Shown: piece after piece, positions 33,966-45,170 of the stretch | How positions within the stretch are numbered: position 1 is the stretch's first letter | How the letters are laid out: each line of letters opens with the position of its first letter | DNA from: Lichenostomus cassidix | Taxonomy: Eukaryota; Chordata; Aves; Passeriformes; Meliphagidae | Reading direction: 5' to 3' | DNA length: 64,000 bases | Assembly: GCA_008360975.2 (NCBI GenBank) | Contig: CM039184.1 | Coordinates: 57,068,797 to 57,132,796 of the forward strand | The notes under the pieces: model-generated | Database searches by the model: none | What the model saw: the letters and a program-made list of their open reading frames with translations, nothing else | Told to the model about the DNA's origin: nothing | Position numbers and translations under genes: made by a program

Positions 33966-34254
33966 TGTTCTTTATTTCCCAGTCCAGAATGCATGGCACC
34001 CCAGCAGAATACAATGGCCAGAATCCATCTTTCTACCACTTAAACCATTGGTGCTCTTGTTTTCTTCTTGGCATCAAGGAGCTCCAAGATTTAAAGGAAA
34101 ACCTGCTCTGAAGTGAAGGCTCACAGATCAAATTTTGTCACCTGAAATTCAGGAATCGTTTCAAGCTACTGCAAACTCCTCTCCAGTCACAGCACCTTCA
34201 GGAGAGATGAGCTCAGACTGGGATCATTCAGCCTGGCTCCTCTCAATCTTTTCC

Positions 34255-34353
34255 AGGTGGAGGTGTCTCTGCCCACGGCAGGGAGTTTGGAACAGGATGG
34301 TTTTTAAAGTCCCTTCCAACACTTCCAACCCAACCCATTCCATGGCTCTACAA
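34255..34353 (+). mobile_element. CR1 LINE fragment, 3' end
   Basis: GGTGGAGGTGTCTCTGCCCA, GGATGGTTTTTAAAGTCCC and CCAACCCAACCCATTCCATG. The CTTCCAAC block is duplicated. The 60 bases before it may be an older part of the same copy. Confidence 0.85.
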
Positions 34354-36521
34354 AATATTCCTCACCTGCTGGGTACAAGGTGAGCTCAACAGCAGATGGA
34401 ATATTGTCCACAAATGTGGACTTTCCCAAGCCCCTGCTCAAACAGGACTCATTTCCCTGCCTGTGGCTGATGAGGAGTCAGGCAAATCTTCCCAAGGAGA
34501 GATTTTTTTTCCTCTCCTCAGTCACTGGATTTGGGAAAGAGTTAAAAAACATGTCTCTGTCTCAGGCTGCCCATGTGATTTTTTAACAAGTTTTATCAGG
34601 CCAGAGATTTCAAAGAGCTCAGTTCCTGTTAGAAACACCAAAAAAAAAAAAAAAACTAGAGCCAGATTTGTTCCTGACCACAAGGCATCTGGCAAGTCCT
34701 GCTGTGACATGAAGAGACAAACCTTCAAAGGGGCTGGTGGAGATCCAACCCTTCCTCACCCCAGGGCTTCTCTCCCTTCATCCAAAAGGAGAAACAGCCT
34801 CAGATCACCGAGGTGTTTTGAGGCCAGATTCACAAATATCCCCTGCAATCCTTGTCAGTGGAGGAAGGAAAGGCAGAGAAGAGATTTGGCTGGACAGATG
34901 GAGTGATTTTCCACTTCTCTGCTACAATCCTCGGAGCGATGGCAAGAGGATTTTGCTCTGAGCGGGAAATATTGAAAGGAAGATTCCCCCCAGAGTTTTT
35001 CTTTAGGTTCTGGGAGAAGCTGGCAGCACCAGGACAAAGCCTCTCCTGAGCACAATCCCATCATCCAGCCTTTTGTGCTTTCCCAGCCCAGCAGTATCCA
35101 TGCATTTAAGAACCCTCAGAGCATCTCTTCCCCAGAAATATTCCCAATCCCCTTCATTTCCCTTCACCTTTACCAGGCTGACCCCCAGGCCAGGGAGGTT
35201 TGCTGTGTTGGGAGATGCACAGGGAGACTTTGTCCTCTTGTTGTGGTCCTGACAGGGTCAAGTCACTCCAGAGCATGACAAAGCAGCTCCTGGGCACCAG
35301 GAGATCATCCCACAGCAAGGCAGGACTGCTCCTCTCACTGAGTGGGAAGCCAAGAGGACAGGAGTTGTCTCACAAAGCACAACACTGCCTTGCAAGGCTC
35401 CTCCTGAGGTGAGCTTGGGGTTGATGGAAATGTGGCAGAGTGACCAAACCCACCATGATTCAGAGATCTGCTGATGAGCTGTGGTTTCACAAGTGAAAAA
35501 CTGCTCCAATGAATTTTTAAAGAATTGCTGAGAAGCCCAAGGAGTTGATCTGTGCTGTGTGAACACGGATTTTACACCCAGAGCAGGTATGAGTACCTGT
35601 AGCTCAGACCTCCCAACACTGCCCACTACAAGAGCTTAGCTGCAGAGTTTATCACTCTGCAAAGCTGAAATCAGATAATCCAAAAATTTCCACCCAGGAT
35701 GCTTTACCTTGGATTGACCTCATCCACAGAAACTGTTCAGCTGTTTCCAGAGCAAGGTTAAAGGAATATCTCCTGCTTCGCCCGGATCCATCGATTTGTG
35801 GGAAGGCTTTTGTTCTGCAAATTCTCTCTCTGGCGCTCTGCAACAGGGAGCAAATGGGAAAAGCAGTGTGGGATCAGCTGCTGGAGTTTGCCTGGAGTAT
35901 GCAGTGAGGGGGATGCAGATTGCCCAGCCAGCCTTCCCAGATTTGTGCTTTACAGCCTCAGCTCTGTTTCCTCTGGTGCCTCTGGCAGGTTTTGTTTAGC
36001 TGGGCCAGACAAAGGCGAAAGCAGGGAGTGCTGGGTGGTGTTTGTAAAGCTCCTGCTGGGCAGGACTGCTCCTCTCTGGCCTCTGAAGGGCTTCAGCATT
36101 CATGCCAAGCCCTAGGACTGGGTTTTGGCAAGTCTGAAATGGCTTTGGCTTCTCTCAGCAGGCTGGAGGTCAAGAGCTGGGCAGCAGCCTGGGATGGGCT
36201 TTGTGGCAAGTGGGAGGTGAGTTAGGAACCTGAGCAGAGGGAGGGGTGGCTGTCCCTGCTCTGCCCAAAACTCCTGCCAGCAGCTGCTGCTGGGAGCTGG
36301 GTGTTGTCCTGGTCACCTTCTGTCCCTGTGTCACCCTGGACAGGGCTGCTCTGAGGGGAGTTTGCCCACCCTGACTGCCAGGCCCTAAAGCCAGTCTGCT
36401 TTGGGGTCTTCCAGGCTCTCTGCATCCCAAAGTGTGGAACTCAAAGCTGCTGCTGCTTTTCTGACCTCACTCCCTGCTTTTTGACTCATCCCAGCTTCCT
36501 GCAGCATTTCACTGCTCTGTT
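34354..36521. other. Unique sequence without a recognisable gene
   Basis: A poly-A tract of 16 lies near 34640. Frames of 100-147 codons have no recognised motif. Nothing else supported. Confidence 0.5.
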
Positions 36522-36692
36522 ACCCAGAGCAGCTGTGGTGCCCCTGGATCCCTGCAGTGTCCAAGGCCAGGTTGGACATTGGGGTTTGGATCCACCTGGG
36601 ACAGTGAAGGTGTCCCTGAACATGGCAGGGGTGGCACTGGATGGGATTTAAGGTCCTTCCCAACCCAAACCATTCTGGGATTCTGGGATTCA
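36522..36692 (+). mobile_element. CR1 LINE fragment, 3' end
   Basis: CCCAGAGCAGCTGTGGTGCC, CCAAGGCCAGGTTGGACATT, CATGGCAGGGGTGGCACTGG, CCCAACCCAAACCATTCTGG, then ATTCTGGGATT tail units. Confidence 0.94.
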
Positions 36693-38278
36693 ACTTCCAG
36701 TTCTGCACATCAGAGCAGCTGCCTGCTCTGCTAAACAGGGATAAGAGTTTTGCCAAAGCTTAGTGAATATTTCTCCTAAGCCTTCAGCATCCTGACACTC
36801 ACACCACCATTATTTATGCTGCAAAGTGGAAAGGCAGGCAGGATTTTAATGGAAACAGCCTCTAATCCATCTGCATGAGCATTTCCAGCTCTGTGTTATT
36901 CGGCAGCCCAGCTCTCCCTACCACGGGCAGCCCAACACTCAGCACCTCCCACGCTGAGGCTGAGAGCCAGAATAACTCTCCCTGATGGCCAAACGCCAAG
37001 GAAGAGGGTATTTGTAATGGAAACAGAGAGGAAAAACTGCTCCTGTCAGAAGCAATCCAGCTGCCCTTCCCATCTGCAGCGCACTGAGAGCTTCAGCAGC
37101 GACATTCAGGTGGGTCTGGGATGAAGTGGCTGCTGCTGGAGTAATTCCTGCCTCATTCAGCACTGGGAAGCTCCCAGGGAAGGACAGCAGGACATTACCC
37201 AGGGCCTGCCAGTTAATCCATGCTGGCTCTGGAGTGGCTGGGGTGGAGGCAGGACAAGGCACCATGACCAGGATGTGAGGAAAGGGAGATGCTTGGGATG
37301 CAGGAGATGATTTCCAGCTGGGAATGCCTGGAATGAGGAGATGTTTGGTCCAAAAGAATCCACAGGCTATCAGAGCACAGGTCCCAAATCCTGAATCCCT
37401 TCCAGCCTCCCCAGAGCCACAACCACCCAGCCCAAGCACAGAGATGTCCCAGGGCAGCTCTGCAGGCTCAGCAGGAGCTGAGGGCTTGGGATGCTGCTCA
37501 GAGAAAGATTTCCCCTGCTGTCATATCAGGGGCACTTTTGTAAAAGCAATGACAAGAGACATCCCCACCCAGCCATTCCCAAATCCCTCGCTCCTGAATG
37601 TCTGAAAATCTGGATTGGACAAATAAAAAGTAGAGAGCAGATCCTCAGGGGGTGTAAGCAGGGATCCCTCTGAGGGGATCAAATGTCTCTCACTGAGTTT
37701 TAGCCCAAGCAGAGGCCTTTAGAACCTCAGAGAAGGCTGCCCTGCCATGGATCAGATCCCAGCTCTGCCCAGCACAGGAGAATCTGTTCCTCCTTGGAGG
37801 TCAGGGAGCAGAGCCCCAGAGCCTGCTGAGAGAAACAGCAATGCAGTAAGTGTTGAAACGTGCTGTCCCAACAAAGGAACGACTGTGAGACTGGGGAGAA
37901 GCACAGGATTCCTACAGATGGGAGCTTTCTTGGTGAGAAGAGGATTTTTGTGAGCAGCAGGAGTCGGAAGTCCGGCAGTTCCACTCTAGACCAGAAGCCC
38001 TCGTCCTTCACAGATCTCCCTGTAATGGAGAAGGAGTCACTTAAAATAACATTAGGGCAGCGACAACAGCACCAATTTGCCTGATAAAGCCTTTATCCTA
38101 ATCCTGATAGGAGCTGACAATTGGTGTCATCCTGAGTTAGCAGCTCTGAGCTGCAGCCCCAGAACTGCTGGAAGGACTAAGCTGCAGCTCCTGGAGGGAT
38201 TTTACTGCGTTGGAAGTTTGTGCAAAACACAGAAACTCTGTTTCCCCAGTCTTGCTTTTCCGGAGTGCCTGCAGGAGA
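36693..38278. other. Unique sequence without a recognisable gene
   Basis: A/T-rich patches at 36730-36900 and 38030-38130 (AGCACCAATTTGCCTGATAA) are non-repetitive. No gene seen. Confidence 0.45.
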
Positions 38279-38512
38279 ACTGGATATTGGGAAGGAATTG
38301 TTCCCTGGGAGGGTGGGGAGGGGCTGGGATGGAATTGCCAGAGCAGCTGTGGTGCCCCTGGATCCCTGCAGTGTCCAAGGCCAGGCTGGACATTGGGGCT
38401 TGGAGCAGCCTGGGATGGTGGGAAGTGTCCCTGCCATGGCAGGGATGGAATTAAATTGTCTTTATGGAATTAAATTGTCCTTTCCAACCCAAACCATTCT
38501 GTGATTCTGTGG
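38279..38512 (+). mobile_element. CR1 LINE fragment, 3' end
   Basis: CTGGATATTGGGAAGGAATT, GGGTGGGGAGGGGCTGGGAT, CAGAGCAGCTGTGGTGCCCC, CTTGGAGCAGCCTGGGATGG and CAACCCAAACCATTCTGTG. A 15-base block, ATGGAATTAAATTGT, is duplicated at about 38445-38478. Confidence 0.95.
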
Positions 38513-39177
38513 AAAGCCTGAGAGAAATCCAGAGGGATGTTCAGCCACAGGGACAAAAAGGGAACACAGGGATCCAGGATGGCTCCTGCTGTGCCAAGGA
38601 ACCTCTGCAGGCTGCTGTGATGTGAAACACTGCTCTGGCTGTGCTCTCCTCCCACCTCTGTCTCCCAGCTCTGATAACTGCAGGTATTTACAGCTCCCCA
38701 TCCCTCTGGCTGAGCTCCCTCTCAGCTGCCATCCATCCCTCTGCAGGTAGACAGCTCCAAGTGGGTCAGATTAATCTAAGTGTGGACAAATGAATCTTGC
38801 TCCAAGTGACAACTTCTGTCATGTGCAATTCACCCTTTTCTCCTCTGCCTCAAACAGAGCAGTGTGTGCAGCCTGCAGACACTGGGATTCTGTAGGAATT
38901 GCTTCATTTGTATTTGCTTTATTCTGGCTGTCACTGGAGATGTTTCAGACAGGCAGCTGCACCAGGGAAGTGCCCTGTCTGATGTCCACAGGCCACAGCA
39001 GTTGAGTCCCAAAAGCCTCCCAGTTGTGCAGGATTTTCAGCCCAAATGACAGCTGGGTGAAAGGCCTGAGGGTGGCTCTCTCCAGGTCCACTCAGCTCCA
39101 AATCCATGAGGTGTCCACTGCTCCACATGGTCCTGCCTGGGAAGAGCCCAGATGTGCCAGGAGCAGCTAAGAATGAT
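38513..39177. other. Unique sequence without a recognisable gene
   Basis: Nothing recognised. Confidence 0.5.
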
Positions 39178-39216
39178 AAACTCAGAGTAGTTTGGGTTGG
39201 AAGGGCAGCCTGGTCC
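39178..39216 (-). mobile_element. Very short CR1 3' end
   Basis: AGTAGTTTGGGTTGGAAGGG with little else. About 40 bases of CR1 terminus. Confidence 0.6.
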
Positions 39217-39444
39217 CTTCTGCCCCACATCAGTCTGGGCTTTTATGGCTCTGTGGCCTTGGGAGATCTGCATCAATCAGCAGGTAAGGGCAGGAACTGA
39301 ACCAGATCCACCAATGGGGAGCCTGTGCCACCTGCCCCTGCCCAGGGGAGGTGACAGTGGCCACCCTGATGGCTCTGCAGGGCCAGGGGAACCCCTGGGA
39401 GTGCAAAGGAGGTGTTCCAGCATGTCCCAGCCCAGGGCATGGGG

Positions 39445-39542
39445 TCCCTTCCCTTCCCTTCCCTTCCCTTCCCTTCCCTTCCCTTCCCTTCCCTTCCCTT
39501 CCCTTCCCTTCCCTTCCCTTCCCTTCCCTTCCCTTCCCTTTT
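39445..39542. repeat. (CCCTT)n microsatellite
   Basis: About 19 perfect CCCTT units. The right flank TTCAGTTGGACAGAT (39541-39555) matches that of the array at 14974 in 14 of 15 bases. Confidence 0.97.
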
Positions 39543-41276
39543 CAGTTGGACAGATCTGGGGCACCAAACACAGAAGGGGAGAGCATTTCCCCACCCCACT
39601 GCAGGCACTGTGCTTTTTGCCCCACACAGCTCCCCAGGGTGACAGGGGACACCTGGCACAGCTCCCCTCTCACCTGGGCCTCTCCCCTCTGGGCAAGAGG
39701 CACAGAGTAGTTCCCATCACTGTTCCCATCACTGCTCCCATCACTCACCCTGTGCTGGGAATATCTCCACCTTGCTCTGCCCTCTGCTGCAAGGTTAACA
39801 GCTTCACGCTGCAGCTCTCCCACCCTCTGCCTCCCAGCCCTCCTCCTTCTCAGGCCAGAAAAACCACCGGTGGCTGCTTTTGGCTGTGACATTTCCAGGC
39901 ATTTTCCTGCCTCTGCAAACTGAGCAGTGACCAACATGGATTTAATTGTGTTGGTGGACTGGTCTGAATAAAGGCCTGAATTGTTTTGCCAATGTGTTTC
40001 TAAAGGCTCTGTGGGCTCAGCAAAGGGGATTTCAAAGCCAACTGCTCACTCCCCAGTCATGGCAACAAGGGGCAACATCTGGGTTTGCACCGTTGTGTGG
40101 TCAGGAAACCTCTCCAGGTTCATTTTGGATTTTCTCAAATTGCCCCTAGAATCCCTGCAGGTGGATGCTGTGCAGGACAGGGGAGTTATTGCTCTCCAGG
40201 ATTTGATGGCAGCTGCTCTCTGCCTCTGCCCCCAGCTCTGTTTCTGCTGTCATTAAGGTGTTGTCCTAATTGCAGGAACAATTATCAATAACAAGTTATT
40301 ATCACGTGTCCTCCTCAGACTGCACAAATGAGATGTGAAGCTGCTTCAGCTCCCTTGTCTCTAAACTGCTATTTAAGAGGTAAAAAAGGCTGCACTGAGT
40401 CCTGAAAAGGTCTTTTCACTAAACAAGGCCCAGGCAGATCCTGTGTTGAGGAAATCAGTGCCACCAGAACAACAGAAACACAAGTGAGACCTCCCATCCT
40501 CTCCCAAATCATCAGCTTCAGGTTAAAGTCCTTTTACAAAGACCCAGAATGTGTGTTGCTCATCACTCTGCTCATATTTAAGTTGCTCAAGGCCTCACTT
40601 TCCAGCTTTCCTGCATAATTACAAGAGTTTTTACAAATTAATCACTGAAAAAGAAAAAAAAAAGCATAATCATGTAAGTGCTGGGTGTATCCACTGCTGA
40701 AATATTCCTGATAAACTGTGCTGCCAGCTGAGGGCTCCTGTTAGGGTTCGGGTGTAAGGAATTTACATCCAAGCATAAATTCATGTCAAACACAACTTTT
40801 GGATCACCCTTTGTCTACAGGTGATCTCTGTTCTGTGACCACATGCAGAGGTGCCACACAAGCCCTTCAATATGGAAAACTTCCTGGTTTTTGTTCCTGT
40901 CCTGGTGTTTTCCCCCTTTTCCTGTGCCTGGGGATCCATCCCTGCCCTTTGGCTGGTGCCTGGCCCAGTGGGACACACACACTCGGGGCAGAGGTCACAT
41001 TTTACTCACACTTTTGTAGTTTTGTATCACATTTAATGATAATTCTCTATCAAATCAAGAGTCCTGGGAATGGCCTGAGGCTGCAGAAAAGCAGGAGGGT
41101 TCTGGCAGTGCTTTGGACACTGAAGCTCTTTGCAGCACTCGGAGCACCACAGGGCTGGGGAATTCACCAGGATCCACCAGGAGATGCAGCCATGGCATGG
41201 CCAGGGAATGCAGGTCATCCCACTGCATCAGACTGGGGAGATTCCTGTGTCTTCTCATCCCATCTCCACCTGGGAA
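39543..41276. other. Unique sequence without a recognisable gene
   Basis: Repeated CCCATCACTG units at 39713-39747. An A/T-rich stretch lies at about 40240-40380 (AACAATTATCAATAACAAG), and an A-rich tract at 40655. No gene. Confidence 0.5.
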
Positions 41277-41320
41277 CACACAGACACACACATGGACACA
41301 CACACAGACACACATGTGAG
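41277..41320. repeat. (CA)n-rich tract
   Basis: ACACACAGACACACACATGG and similar, about 44 bases, imperfect. Confidence 0.85.
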
Positions 41321-41357
41321 CTGTTGTGCAGCAGGGAGCTCTGGGTGCTGCAGATTG

Positions 41358-41780
41358 TGGAATCACAGAACCTTTAAGATGGAAAAGCCCTCTAAAAATA
41401 CCCATTCCAACCATCCCCAGCACTGCCCCATGTCCCCAAGTCCTGCATCCACAGGGCTCTGAAATCCCTCCAGCCATGGGGACTCTACCAGGGCTGGACA
41501 GTCTTTTCCAGCAGGAATTTCTCAAAATCCACCCTGAGCCTCCCCTGGTCCAGCCTGAAGCTGTTCCCTCTCCTCCTGTCCCTGTCCCCTGGAGCACAGC
41601 CTGACCCCCCGGCTGTCCCCTCCTGGCAGCAGTTGTGCAGAGCCACAAGGTCCCCCTGAGCCTCCTTTGCTCCAGGCTCAGCTCCTTTCCAGCTCCCTCA
41701 GGAGTTCTCCAGACCTTCCCAGCTCTGCTCCCGTCCCTGGACACCTCCAGCCCCTCAGGGTCTCTCTCTCTCGTACTGAA
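41358..41780 (-). mobile_element. CR1 LINE fragment, long 3' region
   Basis: Reversed copy of the subfamily seen at 11457: AATCACAGAACCTTTAAGAT, CCTCCAGCCATGGGGACTCT, CCCCTCCTGGCAGCAGTTGT, GCAGAGCCACAAGGTCCCCC, CCTTTGCTCCAGGCTCAGC and GGACACCTCCAGCCCCTCAG. Confidence 0.95.
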
Positions 41781-42447
41781 GATGTTTTCCAGGGCTGCAG
41801 GGAGGAGCTCAGGGCAGGAAAAGCTGGGCTCACTCAGGGATTGCAGATCAAACACTTCATAGAGCGCTGGAAGGACTCAGAGTTGACATCCAGGGAGGAG
41901 GAGAAGGATGGGGGTGGATTGGAGTCACCCCTGCTCCTGGGAAATGCTCTGCTCCAGGTCATGTTCTGTTTGGGTAATTGCATGCAAAAATCTGGGTTTA
42001 GAGCACTCAGCAACCACATTAAACCCAAGTGATGGAGTTGGATCTTTTTCTGGGGAGTGTCTGTGGGAGAATCCCAGAGCAGAGCTGACCAGCACTGGGG
42101 TTACTCACAGCAGAGCTGCTGTTCTAGCCTGGCACATTTCCTGCCCTCAGCCCTCTGATGGACAGCTGGGATGATCTGAATCAACATTTCCACATTAAAG
42201 GCATTCAAAGCCCTTGGCTGACCTCAGCTGGTGCCAACAGGTGGGAAACATTCCCAAGGAAGGGATGGTGCCCAAGGGACCCACGAGCTCTGGTGACAGT
42301 CAGTGATCCCAGGGAAGCATCAAGGCCTCTCTGGTGAAAGCCACAGCAGAAGCAGACCCTGTCAGAACATCCTGCAGACACAGGGCAACCCAGGGGACAC
42401 AGGGAGAAGGATAGGAACAACCCCTGAGCACCATCCCTGAGATGGGC
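41781..42447. other. Unique sequence without a recognisable gene
   Basis: Nothing recognised. Confidence 0.5.
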
Positions 42448-42684
42448 AGAGATATTGAAATGAGATGGGAGGATTAAATTCTTTATCAAGAGGGTGGGGA
42501 GGGGCTGGGATGGAATTGCCAGAGCAGCTGTGGTGCCCCTAGATCCCTGGCAGTGTCCAAGACCAGGCTGGATATTGGGGCTTGGAGCAGCCTGGGACAA
42601 TGGGAGGTGTCCCTGCCATGACAGGGGTTGCACTGGATGGGATTTTAGGTCCTTCAACCTAAAGCATTCCATGATTCTGTGACA
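42448..42684 (+). mobile_element. CR1 LINE fragment, 3' end
   Basis: GGGTGGGGAGGGGCTGGGAT, CAGAGCAGCTGTGGTGCCCC, AGACCAGGCTGGATATTGG, GGTCCTTCAACCTAAAGC and ATTCCATGATTCTGTGAC. Confidence 0.94.
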
Positions 42685-42719
42685 CTGCCCAGGGTATCAC
42701 CAGCACTGAGGCTCACAGG

Positions 42720-42807
42720 GGATGATGGTGGTGATGATGATGATGATGATGATGTAGATGATGATGATGATGATGTGATGGTGCTGATGACAGTGATGAC
42801 AATTATG

Positions 42808-42845
<38 letters not shown>

Positions 42846-42880
42846 GTGATGATGATGGTGATGTGATGATGACGATGGTG
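42720..42880. repeat. (GAT)n / (GATGGT)n microsatellite
   Basis: About 160 bases of GAT triplets with GTG and TAG interruptions, starting about 35 bases after the CR1 3' end. The minus strand frame reads poly-His and Ser. Confidence 0.95.
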
Positions 42881-43608
42881 AGAGGTTTGGGTGCAAAAGG
42901 AAGGGATTTTGCAAGGAGATGCCCAGTTATCCCATGGGGATGTTGCAGCAGGGCTGCAGTGCCTGCTGTGCTGGTGATGTCACTCAGAGAAAGAACAGAG
43001 AGAGACGAGCTACTGGAACAAGCTGAGAGGGCCTGGGGGTTCAGGCTGGTTTGTTGTGGAAGAGGAAGGCCAAGGGGTGGCAAGAGCACACAGTGAGACC
43101 CTCACTGAGTGCAGAAATGTGGCAGCACTTGTCATCTGTCACACAGAGAGAGAATGACATCCTGAGGGCAGAGGTTGGAGCAGGACAGAAATCAAACCAC
43201 AAATGACACCCAGCTGCTCTTTTCCTGGCAAGGGCAGACGGCAGTGGATCAGTGTGCAGGGGCTGTGCTGGACTGCCCAGGGACACAGGAATCACCTGGC
43301 ACAGGTGACAGTCACTGCACTGCCAGCCCTGGCACCTCACAGGCCATTCTACATCAATCCCTGGGTAGGTTGTAGGGATGAGGCAAAATAAATGGAGAGA
43401 TTTATTTTCCCAGGGCCTGGGAATGGTTTGACACTTTTCCCTTTGTGGTGAGAGCCACACTCACCTCCAGCCTGGCCCCAGGCACCTCTGATGGCCACAG
43501 GGAATTCGGCAGAGCTGGCATTGTTCGTGTCTGCTCCTCGCCATGACCCCAGAGCAATCCCAAGCAGACTCCTCCAATCCTTCTTGGCTTTTAGGCCAAG
43601 AGAAAACA
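42881..43608. other. Unique sequence without a recognisable gene
   Basis: Nothing recognised. Confidence 0.5.
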
Positions 43609-43697
43609 AAATCCAGGTGTCCTTGCCTGTGGCAGGGGTGGAATGAGATGATCTTTAGGGTCTCTGCCAACCCAAACCACTCTGGGATTCCCTGATT
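43609..43697 (+). mobile_element. Short CR1 3' end
   Basis: AGGTGTCCTTGCCTGTGGCA, GGGGTGGAATGAGATGATC and CCAACCCAAACCACTCTGGG. Confidence 0.88.
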
Positions 43698-44334
43698 TTC
43701 GGGAGAACATTCCCAGCTCCCCCAGCCCTCAATGTTCTCCTCATGAACAGTTTGGACCCCTCCAGAGAGCTTTGAAATGCAGTTTATTTTCCCTTCAGAT
43801 GAACCCAGGATTGACTGCTGGAAGGAGAGGAGAAGGTTGGGAAGGAGCAAGGGGTGCATCCCGAACAAATCCCCGCTGGCTCTGGTTGTTGTGTGGAATT
43901 GGGCAGCATCTGTCACATCTGATTAGATTGTGTTGTCCTTTTTTATCTCCCTGATCTATGCTATGATTCTTCTGGTTTTATGTGACATTTTCTTGGCAAT
44001 AGAACTGCTTGGATTAGATATTCAGAGTGTTTCCCTCACCATAAAACATCCAAATTGCAAAGGGTATTTATTTGCACAGTTATGTTTTGCTTTGTTTTGT
44101 TGTTTATTTTTAATGTTGCCTTTTTTTATTATATTTTTTGTTTGCTGCTGCTGCTTGTAAAGAGGATCCATGAGGTTTTTTGCATTAAAAAATATCAATG
44201 AGGTAAATTTAGAGCCAAGCTACCAAGTTCATACTTGGGCAAGGACAGACTAGGACTTTGCTGTTCTAAGAGCTGTGTTTCCCTTCTCTTGGCCTGCTGT
44301 CAGGGCACAGTAAATCCATTAAATCTTTCCACAG
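43698..44334. other. Unique sequence, A/T-rich block
   Basis: Positions 43925-44215 are A/T-rich and non-repetitive. The 76-codon frame through them is very hydrophobic and Phe/Cys-rich, as expected from T-rich DNA. No gene supported. Confidence 0.45.
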
Positions 44335-44415
44335 AAGCATGGAATGGTTTGGGTTGGAAGGGACCTTAAAGATCACCATGGCCAGGGACATCTTCCACTA
44401 GACCAAAATAGAGAC
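44335..44415 (-). mobile_element. Short CR1 3' end
   Basis: GAAGCATGGAATGGTTTGGG, TTGGAAGGGACCTTAAAGAT and GGGACATCTTCCACTAGACC, then it stops. Confidence 0.9.
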
Positions 44416-44429
44416 CAGGGGCTGATGTT

Positions 44430-44560
44430 TCCCAAGCTGTGATATCTCCAGAGGTTGATGTTTTCCAAACTGTGATATCTCCAGAGGTTGATGTTTTCCA
44501 AACTGTGATATCTCCAGGGGTTGATGTTTTCCAAGCTGTGATATCTCCAAGACTCAGCAC
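44430..44560. repeat. 33-bp minisatellite, four units
   Basis: Units contain TGATATCTCCAGAGGTTGAT and GTTTTCCAAACTG. Since 33 is a multiple of three, all frames stay open and one reads ISPEVDVFQTV in tandem. It begins about 15 bases from the CR1 fragment. Confidence 0.95.
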
Positions 44561-45084
44561 TTCCAGACTGCTGGATCTTCAGGACATTCTATGGTTTCAC
44601 ACAGTAATTTTTACATGGATATTTCTCACCAGCATCATCTTCTCTCCAGGTCCCACCAACCCACCTGGAATGCCAGAGGCAATGAAATCACATAATAATG
44701 GCACAGCTGCTGTCCAGTGGAGGTCCTGGGCCAGCTCTGCCTGTGGATGGAACTCTTGGAATATGAGTTACACTCATTCCATCAGCTGAGATTTACAACA
44801 CATTTGGTTCCTCTGAGATTCTCCTCATCTGCAGGTTTTATTTCTGGTTCCTTTCAGGCTCCTCTCTCCCTGCCCATGTTTTGTGACCTCACATCTTCCC
44901 TTCCTGCAGGACCACTCCTGGACACTGCTTAACTGACCAGAACTGACCACTGCTGGGCACTGCTTAACTGACCAGAACAGCTGGGATTTGATGACTGAAT
45001 CCCCGTGGGAGGTGGTTGAGGAAAGCCTTCCACTCCCATTTAATGGTTCAGCTGAATTAAACTTGGCCCACAAAAGACCAAGGA
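44561..45084. other. Unique sequence without a recognisable gene
   Basis: Contains a short direct duplication, CACTGCTTAACTGACCAGAA, near 44923 and 44956. Nothing else seen. Confidence 0.5.
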
Positions 45085-45170
45085 GAATTTTGTCCTTGCC
45101 AAAGGCAAAGGGTTGGAAGTGGATGATTTTTGGGGTTCCTTCCAAACCAATCCACTCTGGGGTTCCATGT
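45085..45170 (+). mobile_element. Diverged CR1 3' end
   Basis: Weak match: GGAGAATTTTGTCCTTGCC, GTGGATGATTTTTGGGGTTC and TTCCAAACCAATCCACTCTG in the order of a CR1 terminus. Confidence 0.55.
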
